Positions 43,168-51,653 of a stretch of 64,000 nt of DNA are shown here, one piece after another. Position 1 is the stretch's first letter. Each line of letters begins with the position of its first letter. Source of the stretch: Calditrichaceae bacterium (GTDB taxonomy: Bacteria > Calditrichota > Calditrichia > RBG-13-44-9 > J075); NCBI GenBank assembly GCA_013360445.1, contig JABWBP010000011.1:1-64000 (forward strand). The letters run 5' to 3'. Below the pieces are notes generated by a model. That model saw only the letters and a list, made by a program, of their open reading frames with translations. It was not told where the DNA came from and searched no databases. Made by a program: the position numbers and the translations under genes.

Positions 43168-46100
43168 ATGTTAGAGAAGATCATAGAAAAGTCAGTAAAT
43201 AACCGTTTTTTAATCCTCATTTTTACAGCATTGATCGCATTAGCCGGCCTGTATGCCATGTTCAACACCCCGGTGGACGCTATCCCGGATTTGAGCGACG
43301 TACAGGTGATCATCTTCACCGAATATCCCGGCCAGGCTCCCCAGGTGGTGGAAGACCAGGTAACCTATCCGTTAACCACCGCCATGCTGGCGGTGCCTTA
43401 TGCGAAAGTGGTGCGGGGATATTCCTTTTTCGGCCTGTCGTTCGTCTATATTATTTTTGAAGACGGCACCGACCTCTACTGGGCGCGCAGTCGGGTGTTG
43501 GAATACCTTAATTACGTCTCCAAACGGCTGCCTTCCGGCGTTACCCCGTCATTGGGGCCGGATGCCACCGGGGTAGGCTGGGTGTACGAATATGTGCTCG
43601 ACGGGGGCAATCAATACGACTTGCAGCAATTGCGTTCCATCCAGGATTGGTACCTGCGCTACGAACTCACCAGCGTGCCGGGCGTCTCGGAAGTGGCCAG
43701 CATCGGCGGGTTTGTAAAACAGTACCAGGTAGAGGTGGATCCCAACAAATTGTTAGCCTACAACATTCCTATTTCCAGGGTACGCATGGCTTTGAACCGC
43801 AGCAATAATGACGTGGGGGGGCGTTTGGTGGAAATGGGCGAGACCGAATTCATGGTTCGCGGCCTGGGGTATATTAAAACTATTAAGGATGTGGAGGATA
43901 CCCCGGTGGGGGTGGATGAAAACGGCACCCCGATTTTGATCAAAAACATTGCCCACGTGCACCTGGGGCCGGAACTGCGCAGGGGATTGGCAGACTGGAA
44001 CGGGGAAGGCGAGATCGTCGGGGGTGTGGTTGTGATGCGCTTTGGCGATAATGCCCTGAAAACCATCCACGCTGTGAAAAAGAAGCTGGAAGACCTGAAG
44101 AAAGGGTTGCCGGAAGGGGTGACCATCAAATCCGCTTATGACCGTTCCGGCCTGATCGAACGCGCCATCGACAACCTGAAAGACAAATTGCTGGAAGAAA
44201 GCATTGTGGTGGCGCTGGTAACGATTATCTTCCTCCTGCACTTCCGCAGCTCTTTGGTGGCAATTTTTACCCTGCCGATGGGTATTCTGATGTCTTTTCT
44301 GGTGATGCGTTACCAGGGATTGAATGCCAATATCATGTCGCTGGGCGGTATCGCTATTGCCATCGGGGCGATGATCGACGCCGCAATCGTGATGATCGAA
44401 AACGCCCACAAGCACATCGAGCGCGACGGGGGCAAGAAAGACCACTGGCGGATCATTATCGACGCCTCCAAAGAGGTTGGCCCGGCGTTGTTTTATTCGC
44501 TGCTGATCATTACGCTTTCGTTTATGCCGGTGTTTACGCTCCAGGCGCAGGAAGGGCGCTTGTTTAAGCCCCTGGCATTTACCAAAACCTACGCCATGGC
44601 TGCCTCAGCGCTGCTGGCGATTACCATTGTACCGGTGCTGATGGGCTACTTTATTCGCGGCAGGATCACCCCGGAAAAAAAGAATCCCGTGAACCGTTTT
44701 CTGATCCGCATTTATCGCCCGGTAATTCATTTCGTTCTGCGCTTCAAATGGTCCACTATTATCGCAGCAGTGATCGTTTTACTGGTTTCTATTTACCCCG
44801 TGGAGCACATCGGTTCCGAATTCATGCCCCCACTCAACGAGGGCAACCTGCTTTACATGCCTACCACCGACCCGGGGGTGAGCATCACCAAAGCCAAAGA
44901 ACTGTTGCAGCAAACCGATAAGATTATCAAAAGCTTCCCGGAAGTGCACCACGTTTTCGGTAAAATCGGGCGGGCGGAGACCGCCACCGATCCTGCGCCG
45001 CTTTCTATGATAGAGACTACTATCATGTTAAAGCCGGAAGAAGAATGGCGGCCCGGCATGACCATGGAAAAACTGGTGGATGAACTGGATAAGGCGATTC
45101 AGTTCCCCGGCCTGACCAACGCCTGGACCATGCCCATCAAGACCCGTATTGACATGCTTTCCACCGGGATCAAAACCCCGGTGGGCATCAAGCTGATGGG
45201 AGCGGATTTGGCAACCCTCTCCGACCTGGGACAGAAGGTAGCGGCAACGGTGCGGGGGGTAAAGGGCACCCTGAGTGTTTTTTCCGATAAAACCGTGGGC
45301 GGCAATTACCTGGATTATGCCATCAACCGCGAAGAAGCGGCTCGCTACGGCCTCACCGTCGGCGACGTACAGGATGTGATCATGTCCGCGGTCGGGGGGA
45401 TGAACGTCACTCAAACCGTGGAAGGATTGGAGCGCTACCCGGTCAATATTCGCTATAACCGGGAGCTGCGCGACAATCTTTCCGATCTGAATCGGGTTTT
45501 GATTCCCACACCTACCGGGGCACAAATCCCGCTCAGCTATGTTGCCAGTGTCAATATCAAAAAAGGCCCGCCGGTGATCAAGAGCGAGAACGCCCGCAAA
45601 ACCGCCTGGCTGTACGTGGATATCCGCAACATCGATGTGGGTAGCTACGTGCAAAACGCCAAAAAAGCGGTGGAAGAGCAAATCGACTTTCCGGAGGGCT
45701 ACAGCATCGTCTGGAGCGGGCAGTACGAATATATGCAGCGCGCCCAGCAGCGCCTGCGTATCGTAATCCCCATCACCCTGTTGATCATTTTCCTGCTGCT
45801 CTATTTCAATTTCAAGAACATCCAGGAAAGTTTGATTGTGATGCTCTCCCTGCCCTTTTCGCTGGTGGGCGGCATCTGGTTCCTCTACCTGCTGGATTAC
45901 AACTTCAGTGTAGCAGTCGGCGTCGGGTTTATTGCATTAGCGGGGGTGGCGGCGGAAACCGGGGTAGTGATGCTGATCTACCTCGACCACGCCTACCGGG
46001 ACCGCAAATTTTCCGGAAAAATGACCAGCCTGAAAGATCTGTATGATGCCGTAATCGAAGGGGCGGTGGAACGGGTGCGCCCCAAGATGATGACCGTAAC

Positions 46101-46308
46101 GGCGATTATGGCCGGTCTGTTGCCGCTGTTCTGGGGGCACGGCACCGGTTCGGAAGTAATGCGCCGAATCGCCGCACCGATGATCGGCGGAATGATCACT
46201 TCCACCATCCTGACCCTGGTAGTCATCCCGGCGATTTACCATCTCTGGAAAAGCCGGGAAGTGAAGAAGATTGCAGCGGAATTAGAAGAAGAAGCGGGGG
46301 CTGAGTAG
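43168..46308 (+). CDS. cusA: CusA-like heavy-metal RND efflux pump
   Basis: 1046 residues, the usual size for the HME-RND family: two sets of membrane helices and two large periplasmic loops. Proton-relay residues D404 and E411 are in AMIDAAIVMIEN. The three periplasmic methionines that bind Cu(I)/Ag(I) in E. coli CusA (M573, M623, M672) have counterparts at M564 (LLYMPTTDPG), M614 (APLSMIETT) and M663 (RIDMLSTGIKTP), so copper/silver is the expected substrate rather than Zn/Co/Cd. The ATG at 43168 has GGAG 9 bp upstream. Confidence 0.95.
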   Translation: MLEKIIEKSVNNRFLILIFTALIALAGLYAMFNTPVDAIPDLSDVQVIIFTEYPGQAPQVVEDQVTYPLTTAMLAVPYAKVVRGYSFFGLSFVYIIFEDGTDLYWARSRVLEYLNYVSKRLPSGVTPSLGPDATGVGWVYEYVLDGGNQYDLQQLRSIQDWYLRYELTSVPGVSEVASIGGFVKQYQVEVDPNKLLAYNIPISRVRMALNRSNNDVGGRLVEMGETEFMVRGLGYIKTIKDVEDTPVGVDENGTPILIKNIAHVHLGPELRRGLADWNGEGEIVGGVVVMRFGDNALKTIHAVKKKLEDLKKGLPEGVTIKSAYDRSGLIERAIDNLKDKLLEESIVVALVTIIFLLHFRSSLVAIFTLPMGILMSFLVMRYQGLNANIMSLGGIAIAIGAMIDAAIVMIENAHKHIERDGGKKDHWRIIIDASKEVGPALFYSLLIITLSFMPVFTLQAQEGRLFKPLAFTKTYAMAASALLAITIVPVLMGYFIRGRITPEKKNPVNRFLIRIYRPVIHFVLRFKWSTIIAAVIVLLVSIYPVEHIGSEFMPPLNEGNLLYMPTTDPGVSITKAKELLQQTDKIIKSFPEVHHVFGKIGRAETATDPAPLSMIETTIMLKPEEEWRPGMTMEKLVDELDKAIQFPGLTNAWTMPIKTRIDMLSTGIKTPVGIKLMGADLATLSDLGQKVAATVRGVKGTLSVFSDKTVGGNYLDYAINREEAARYGLTVGDVQDVIMSAVGGMNVTQTVEGLERYPVNIRYNRELRDNLSDLNRVLIPTPTGAQIPLSYVASVNIKKGPPVIKSENARKTAWLYVDIRNIDVGSYVQNAKKAVEEQIDFPEGYSIVWSGQYEYMQRAQQRLRIVIPITLLIIFLLLYFNFKNIQESLIVMLSLPFSLVGGIWFLYLLDYNFSVAVGVGFIALAGVAAETGVVMLIYLDHAYRDRKFSGKMTSLKDLYDAVIEGAVERVRPKMMTVTAIMAGLLPLFWGHGTGSEVMRRIAAPMIGGMITSTILTLVVIPAIYHLWKSREVKKIAAELEEEAGAE

Positions 46309-46371
46309 GAGCGAATCACGATTCGCCCCCTGCTGCCCGTTTTGGAAAATAATAATAAAGGAGAGCACATC

Positions 46372-46710
46372 ATGAAAGAAATCAAAGCCTACATCCGCTG
46401 CCAAAAAGCGGAGAAAGTGATTGAAGCATTAGAAGACATCGGTATCACTGACATCACCTTGATCGACGTAATGGGAGTGGGAGTGCTGGCTGATCCCAAA
46501 CATGCCAAATATTCTGTCAAATGCGTGGAAAAATACTCTGAAGTCGCCAAGTTGGAAGTAGTTTGTAGCGATGAACGGGTGCATGAGATTGTCGAGGTCA
46601 TTCGCAAAACCGCTTACACCAGTATGAAAGGCGACGGAATCATCTTCGTTTCCCCGGTGGAATTGGCGGTTAAAATCCGCACCGGCGCTATTGGTGAAGA
46701 AGCGCTATGA
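46372..46710 (+). CDS. PII-like signalling protein linked to metal efflux
   Basis: 112 residues with the PII (GlnB-like) ferredoxin fold: KEIKAYIRCQKAEKVIEALEDIG at the start and VSPVELAVKIRTGAIGEEAL at the end. The T-loop region (about 37-55) differs from GlnB and lacks the uridylylated Tyr motif. PII-like proteins next to CusA genes form a separate group proposed to bind metal or nucleotide and regulate the pump. AAAGGAG precedes the ATG. Last gene of the first sigma-54 block. Confidence 0.82.
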   Translation: MKEIKAYIRCQKAEKVIEALEDIGITDITLIDVMGVGVLADPKHAKYSVKCVEKYSEVAKLEVVCSDERVHEIVEVIRKTAYTSMKGDGIIFVSPVELAVKIRTGAIGEEAL

Positions 46711-46714
46711 GCGT

Positions 46715-46762
46715 TGAATAATATTCTACAGTCTAAACGAATCGTTTGAATAATATTCTACA
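46715..46762 (+). promoter_or_regulatory. Paired activator sites (UAS) of the second block
   Basis: Two identical elements TGAATAATATTCTACA at 46715-46730 and 46747-46762, centres 32 bp apart (three turns). The right half-site is identical to the consensus; the left half is weaker. They lie 79 bp upstream of the next sigma-54 promoter. Confidence 0.75.
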
Positions 46763-46840
46763 GAAGCAACAAACGCTTCGATCAAAGCATGGAGGCTTAA
46801 TTCCTATAAAACCAAAACTGTAGGGATATATTTTTCCTTT

Positions 46841-46855
46841 TGGCACCGCATTTGA
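46841..46855 (+). promoter_or_regulatory. Sigma-54 (-24/-12) promoter, second block
   Basis: TGGCAC-CGCAT-TTGA, 44 bp before the RseC-like gene. The same -24 hexamer and -12 element as the promoters at 39788 and 56287. Confidence 0.8.
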
Positions 46856-46898
46856 GAAAGAAATAGATGTATATGATTTAATACAAGGAAAAGCAACA

Positions 46899-47378
46899 AT
46901 GGCCAGAGAAACCGGGAAAGTAACCATAATAAAAAATGGCTGGATGGAGGTAAAAGTGCCCTCCGGCAAAGGATGTGCGTTTTGCGGAGGCAAGACTGCC
47001 TGCACCTTCAGCGGGCCGGATTCCGCTTACCGGAATTTTAAATTACTGTATCAATCCGGCATTCAAGAGGGCGACCGGATCACCCTGGAAATTCGGGAAT
47101 CGGCCCAAACCCTATCGGCTCTCATCATCTTTGGTTCACCAATCATCTTATTTTTGGCCAGCTATTTACTCCTGAACAATTACTTCCGAATCCCCAACAG
47201 CGAAATATGGTCGGTGTTAGCCACCGCTATTTCGTATGGGATCACTCTCTTTTTATCGAATCGCTGGCTTACCCGTTTGCCCATGTTTCAACCGCGAATA
47301 ATCGGTATAGAAAATTCTGGAAATGGCACAAACTTAGAGGAAATCTCACTTAATCCAAATCATCAAGCAAATACTTAA
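46899..47378 (+). CDS. RseC/MucC-family (SoxR-reducing) membrane protein
   Basis: 159 residues. The N-terminus GKVTIIKNGWMEVKVPSGKGCAFCGGKTACTF carries the Cys-rich motif of the RseC/MucC family, followed by a beta-rich stretch and two membrane helices (about 69-88 and 98-117). Family members modulate RseAB stress signalling or, as RsxC-associated partners, SoxR reduction, and are often found with electron-transfer complexes. AAGGAAAA precedes the ATG. First gene after the second sigma-54 promoter. Confidence 0.8.
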   Translation: MARETGKVTIIKNGWMEVKVPSGKGCAFCGGKTACTFSGPDSAYRNFKLLYQSGIQEGDRITLEIRESAQTLSALIIFGSPIILFLASYLLLNNYFRIPNSEIWSVLATAISYGITLFLSNRWLTRLPMFQPRIIGIENSGNGTNLEEISLNPNHQANT

Positions 47379-47401
47379 ACGAAAAATGTAAGGAGTTAAT
47401 G

Positions 47402-47878
47402 ATGCGTAAAGTAAACCCAATCTTTTCAATAGTAACGACCATTGCAGTGATCATTCTTTTTGCTGTCTTTCCGCTGCAAGCCCAACACATGGGAGGAGAG
47501 CATCAGCAGCACATGCAGCAGATGGGCCAGCACATGCAGTCCATGAATGACATGATGCAGCACATGCAAGAAATCATGGGAAAAACATCCGGCATGATGA
47601 AAATGATGCATGGCGAAGGCAGCATGGATATGATGCAGGGCGACCAATCCATGATGCAAATGACGCATAGTATGGACGATATAGCTAAAAATATGAACCA
47701 GACCATGCAGCAGATACAGGCCATGATGAACAACAAGGAGATGATGAACAACCCGGAAATGAAAAAGCACATGGAAGAAATGCAGGAGCAAATGGGCACC
47801 ATGATGGAATCAATGGATGTAATGGTTAAAAATTTGGATGGGATGCATAAAACCCTGCAAAAAACCGAAACCCAATAA
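47402..47878 (+). CDS. Exported Met/His-rich protein, likely Cu(I)/Ag(I) binding
   Basis: 158 residues. A signal peptide (about 1-27, ending LQAQ) is followed by a mature chain of which roughly one residue in four is Met, in patterns such as MMQHMQ, MMKMMHGEG and MMNNKEMMNNPEM. The spacing suits an amphipathic helical bundle that presents Met thioethers. It has the style of periplasmic Met-rich copper/silver proteins (CusF/SilE-like by function, not homology). A second ATG directly upstream (47399) is a poorer distance from AAGGAG. Confidence 0.72.
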   Translation: MRKVNPIFSIVTTIAVIILFAVFPLQAQHMGGEHQQHMQQMGQHMQSMNDMMQHMQEIMGKTSGMMKMMHGEGSMDMMQGDQSMMQMTHSMDDIAKNMNQTMQQIQAMMNNKEMMNNPEMKKHMEEMQEQMGTMMESMDVMVKNLDGMHKTLQKTETQ

Positions 47879-47903
47879 ACCTGAAGGCCTCCCTCCGCTC
47901 CCC

Positions 47904-47944
47904 GGTGGGGAGTGCTGTTTATGAACGGCGCTCCCCACCTTATT
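47904..47944 (+). terminator. Hairpin between the Met-rich and outer-membrane genes
   Basis: GGTGGGGAG and CTCCCCACC form a 9-bp stem (47904-47912 with 47931-47939), followed by TTATT. A competing shorter hairpin CTCCCC-GGT-GGGGAG overlaps the left arm. It may attenuate transcription inside the second block rather than stop it. Confidence 0.45.
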
Positions 47945-47984
47945 GACTGAAAGCAGGATTAACTAAAACAAATCATAAGTTCTG

Positions 47985-48830
47985 ATGAAGAAAGTAAAAA
48001 TACATTATATCTCGATTCTCTTAACTGTTTTTTTAGGGTTGATGGCGCCTGACACGAACTCTCTATATGCTGCTGATGGTTGGTCGCTTTTTAGCAGCCT
48101 CCAGTTTAGCAGGGGCAATTACACCTTCGAGAGCAGCACCTCCACCTATTATTTCTATGGCGGAATCCGCTACAGAACGCCTCGATGGAACCTGTCCGCT
48201 ACAATGCCGGTCATTGTTCAGAATAGCGACCTGGTCACCTCTACCGGCGGTGGATTTTTACCATCTGGTGGCCATGGAAATGAGGGGTCAGGCGGCTCGC
48301 ACCACGGCGGCGGGATGGGTGGAATGGGTATGAGTTCATTTATGGCGACCGGCTTGGGCGACCTCTATTTATACGGGGAGTACGGCTTGCTGCCAGAGCA
48401 GGCTGCCTTACCTTATGTTTCGGCAAGCCTGAAGTTGAAAATTCCCACTGCCGCCACCGGCAATAATTTCGGCAGCGGCGAATTCGATTACGGTCTGGGG
48501 ATGGTATTGCGCAAAAGCGTCAATATGTATATCGGTTTTCTGGATCTCGGTTACTGGATTCTGGGCGATCCCCCCGGCGTAAATTACAAAGACCCTTTCA
48601 CCATTGGCGCTGGCGTGGGGCGGTTTTTCGGATATGGCCGTTACGGGCTAATGTTCTACTTCGGATCCTATTCCAATATCCTTCCGGAATTCGAATCCAA
48701 CCGCCAGATTTCCCTGGGAGTCAATTATCGCCTCCATCCCGGGTTAATTTTTACGGTCATTACCGGCGCAGGATTGAGCGAAACCAGCCCGGACTTCCTG
48801 TTTTCCGGCGGGATGGAGTGGGCACTCTAA
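47985..48830 (+). CDS. Outer-membrane beta-barrel protein (phenol-MetA/transporter-like)
   Basis: 281 residues: a signal peptide (about 1-30) then alternating beta-strand sequence with aromatic girdles (FSSLQFSRGNYTF, YFYGGIRYRTPRWNLSATMPV, FGYGRYGLMFYFGSYS) that ends in a barrel-like C-terminus. A Gly/His-rich loop (about 93-112, GGHGNEGSGGSHHGGGMGG) may bind metal at the cell surface. It resembles the MetA/DUF-type porin group without a firm family. Within the sigma-54-controlled block. Confidence 0.6.
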   Translation: MKKVKIHYISILLTVFLGLMAPDTNSLYAADGWSLFSSLQFSRGNYTFESSTSTYYFYGGIRYRTPRWNLSATMPVIVQNSDLVTSTGGGFLPSGGHGNEGSGGSHHGGGMGGMGMSSFMATGLGDLYLYGEYGLLPEQAALPYVSASLKLKIPTAATGNNFGSGEFDYGLGMVLRKSVNMYIGFLDLGYWILGDPPGVNYKDPFTIGAGVGRFFGYGRYGLMFYFGSYSNILPEFESNRQISLGVNYRLHPGLIFTVITGAGLSETSPDFLFSGGMEWAL

Positions 48831-48855
48831 AGAACTTAGCAAAGGAGTTGAAGCT

Positions 48856-49029
48856 ATGAGCACACACATTGATCCCGTCTGCGGAAAAAGAATGAATGTC
48901 AACAAAGCTCATATTGTAATAACCCATGAAGGGCAGGACTATTACCTTTGCTGCCCCTTATGCCAGAAAGAATTTGAGCAAAATCCCGCAAAGTATATGC
49001 AGAAAAAATCAAAATATAAAAGGAGATGA
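48856..49029 (+). CDS. Small YHS-domain protein
   Basis: 57 residues. Starts MSTHIDPVCGKRMN and continues YYLCCPLCQKEFEQNPAKYM, the YHS domain seen in copper-related proteins and alongside CopB/CopA ATPases. Metal-binding candidates are C9, C32, C33 and C36. AAAGGAG precedes the ATG. Probably a cytoplasmic metal-handling protein. Confidence 0.8.
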   Translation: MSTHIDPVCGKRMNVNKAHIVITHEGQDYYLCCPLCQKEFEQNPAKYMQKKSKYKRR

Positions 49030-49071
49030 TCCATTTAAGTCACTTAACCCAAAACAAAAGGAGGACCTGCC

Positions 49072-49293
49072 ATGATGGACGGTGGTTCGGGCATGGGAAT
49101 TACCTGGATTTTTGGGTGGATAATATTAGCCATAATTATTGGGCTGGTAATCAGAGGTATATGCACTCCTCGAAAACGCAACAGCAGTCAGCCTGAGAAA
49201 GACGAGGCAGTAGAGATTCTAAAAAAACGCTACGCCAGGGGAGAGATTAGCGAGAAAGAACTTGAGCACATGAAACATGAATTGGAGAGCTAA
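49072..49293 (+). CDS. Small SHOCT-domain membrane protein
   Basis: 73 residues: one N-terminal membrane helix (about 8-30) and a C-terminal SHOCT motif (EAVEILKKRYARGEISEKELEHMKHEL). SHOCT proteins of this length accompany copper-resistance genes in many bacteria; the molecular role is unknown. AGGAGG precedes the ATG by 7 bp. Confidence 0.8.
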   Translation: MMDGGSGMGITWIFGWIILAIIIGLVIRGICTPRKRNSSQPEKDEAVEILKKRYARGEISEKELEHMKHELES

Positions 49294-49352
49294 TACCAAC
49301 ACAGACATAGCTGAGGCATCAGCTTAATATAATTATTCAACCAAACTTTAAA

Positions 49353-49404
49353 AACTGTATGATGAGGTAGTTATGCAGAACTGTATGATGAGGTAGTTAT
49401 GCAG
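49353..49404 (+). repeat. 26-bp perfect tandem duplication over the ccmF translation start
   Basis: Two adjacent identical 26-bp copies (49353-49378 and 49379-49404), each carrying a GAGG element and an ATG. The ATG in the second copy starts ccmF. The ATG of the first copy (49373) opens a seven-codon frame that ends at the TAG inside the second copy, so the duplication has created a mini-leader peptide overlapping the ribosome site. Confidence 0.85.
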
Positions 49405-51636
49405 ATCGGAATACTCTTTATCATTTTCGCATTCATTGCGACATTGTATAGCATCGGGAATTATTATTTCATTATTAAAGAACAAAACTTTACCGGAAAC
49501 CCGGAGAAAATTCCCGCTGCCAGAGTGGGCTTCTATATCATGACGGGGTTAGTGAGTCTTGCTTCGATATATTTGTTTTACCTGATCCTCGCGCACCAAT
49601 TTCAAATATCTTATGTTTATCGGTATTCATCCAGGGATCTACCGCTGGGATATTTGATATCCACCTTCTGGGCCGGGCAGGAAGGCTCTTTTTTGCTCTG
49701 GGCTCTCCTCACCGCCCTGATGGGGTTGGTGTTGATCAAAACCGCCAGGGAATTTGAAGCCCCTGCCATGTTGATGATAAACCTTGTACAAGGTTTTTTT
49801 CTTATCATATTAATAAAGGCCAGCCCGTTTGAAGTATTGCCCCAGATTCCGCCCGATGGCGCCGGTTTAAACCCGCTGTTACAAAATCCCTGGATGGTAA
49901 TCCATCCCCCGGTGCTGTTTATCGGGTATGCTGCGGCAGCCTTTCCCTTTGCCCTGGCGGTCGCCGCGCTGGTGCTCCGGCAATATAAAGCGTTTGTCCC
50001 CCGGGCGCTCCCCTGGACCTTGTTTACATCGCTCACATTGGGTGCGGGTATCATCATTGGCGGTTATTGGGCCTATAAAGTACTCGGCTGGGGCGGTTAC
50101 TGGGGATGGGACCCGGTGGAGAATTCTTCCTTAGTGCCCTGGTTGACCATGCTGGCGCTTTTTCACGGGTTAATCGTGCAAAAAATCAAAGGGGCGCTTG
50201 CCAAAACCAACCTGTTTCTGGCGATAGTATCTTTTGCCCTGGTGCTCTATGCCACCTTCCTGACCCGCAGCGGGGTATTGGCGGATTTCTCCGTGCACTC
50301 TTTTCAAGACCTGGGCATCAATCTCTTCCTGATTGCTTTTATTTTAACAGTATTGGGAATCGGGCTTTTTCTGCTCTTTAAAAAGTATGGGGAAATTCCT
50401 TATGTCGCCCTGGAGCTTACTTCCCTTAACCGTGAAATGATTCTTCTGGCAAGTTTATTCGTATTCGCAGCCTCGGCTTTTTTCACCTTTATGGGAACCT
50501 CCTCCCCTATTTTCACCGGGTTGCTGGGGCGGCCTTCCCAGGTGAACATCCAGTTTTATAATAAAATTCATCTGCCAATTGCCATCCTGATGGGGTTGTT
50601 ACTAGGGCTGGCACCATTCTTACGCTGGAGAGGAAATGGCCTTAACAGCGTGTTGAAAAGTATCCTTCCTTCCCTGATATTAACAGGTGTGTCAACCGCC
50701 GTGCCGTTCTATTTGGGAATGTCAAATCCGCTGCACCTGCTATTTATCACCTCCGGGGCGTTCGCCTTTTGGAGCAACCTGATTGTCAGCGTTCGCTTGT
50801 TGAAAACAGGCTGGCAGCATACCGGCGCCCCGCTGGCCCATGTGGGAGTGGCGCTTTTATTGATTGGTATTATAGTATCCACAACTTTTGAGGAGAAACA
50901 AAAGATCGTTTTGGATCAAAACGTCTCCGGAAAAGTTTTCGACTACCAGATGGTCTATAAGGGAATGACGCCTGCCGCCAACGGCAAGGACCGGATGAAT
51001 ATCGAAGTCCGGGAAGGCCGCTCCAATTATACTGCCGAGCCCCGGTTTTACCAGAGCCAGTATAACCAGTCGGTAATGACAGAGCCGGATGTCAACTCAA
51101 CCCTTCTCTATGATCTTTACATCTCGCCATTACAAAGAAAACCCTCAACTGCGCAATCCCCTGGTACTCAAAGCTTGCTGCTCACCAAAGGAGAACGCAA
51201 GCAATTGGGAGAATATGAGATTTATTTCAAAGGATTTGATATGAACGATCATGGTGAAGGCGGCTCCCTGCGGGCAGGCGCCTGTCTGGAAATATCCAAC
51301 GGCACAGAAAACTTTTCCGTGGTGCCGGCAATTATTTTCGACCAAAATGAATACCGCACCGAACCGGCAACCTTTTCCAAAACCACGAAGAATCTAAATA
51401 AACAGGCCACTGTGATTGTTAACAAAATAGATGCCGACCAAAAAGCGGTTGAGCTTGTGTTTGAAGGTATTGGCAGGGAAACCGAAAGTGTATCGGTCAC
51501 TCCGGAACAGGTTGTTCTGGATGTCAGCAAAAAACCCTTTATGAACGTACTCTGGCTGGGAACCATATTGATTACTGCCGGTACGCTGATCGCGATTAGA
51601 AGAAGAATTCCTGAACCCCTGCGAGGGACTAATTAA
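49399..51636 (+). CDS. ccmF: CcmF/NrfE-type cytochrome c heme lyase
   Basis: 745 residues, about 15 membrane helices, with the tryptophan-rich heme-handling motif WGGYWGWDPVENSSLVPWL (about 231-249) and conserved periplasmic histidines (for example in NPWMVIHPPVLFIGYA and SGVLADFSVHSF). CcmF ligates heme to CxxCH apocytochromes in system I maturation. A C-terminal periplasmic domain (about 500-725) is present. No other ccm core gene (ccmABCDE) and no cytochrome c is in the window. Followed 17 bp later by the CcmH-like protein. Confidence 0.92.
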   Translation: MQIGILFIIFAFIATLYSIGNYYFIIKEQNFTGNPEKIPAARVGFYIMTGLVSLASIYLFYLILAHQFQISYVYRYSSRDLPLGYLISTFWAGQEGSFLLWALLTALMGLVLIKTAREFEAPAMLMINLVQGFFLIILIKASPFEVLPQIPPDGAGLNPLLQNPWMVIHPPVLFIGYAAAAFPFALAVAALVLRQYKAFVPRALPWTLFTSLTLGAGIIIGGYWAYKVLGWGGYWGWDPVENSSLVPWLTMLALFHGLIVQKIKGALAKTNLFLAIVSFALVLYATFLTRSGVLADFSVHSFQDLGINLFLIAFILTVLGIGLFLLFKKYGEIPYVALELTSLNREMILLASLFVFAASAFFTFMGTSSPIFTGLLGRPSQVNIQFYNKIHLPIAILMGLLLGLAPFLRWRGNGLNSVLKSILPSLILTGVSTAVPFYLGMSNPLHLLFITSGAFAFWSNLIVSVRLLKTGWQHTGAPLAHVGVALLLIGIIVSTTFEEKQKIVLDQNVSGKVFDYQMVYKGMTPAANGKDRMNIEVREGRSNYTAEPRFYQSQYNQSVMTEPDVNSTLLYDLYISPLQRKPSTAQSPGTQSLLLTKGERKQLGEYEIYFKGFDMNDHGEGGSLRAGACLEISNGTENFSVVPAIIFDQNEYRTEPATFSKTTKNLNKQATVIVNKIDADQKAVELVFEGIGRETESVSVTPEQVVLDVSKKPFMNVLWLGTILITAGTLIAIRRRIPEPLRGTN

Positions 51637-51653
51637 ATTTTGGAGGATAACCT

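Noticed and set aside
47426-47802. His/Leu/Cys-rich open frames antisense to the Met-rich gene
   Set aside because: Antisense of repeated ATG and CAG codons; they are shadows of the Met-rich protein.
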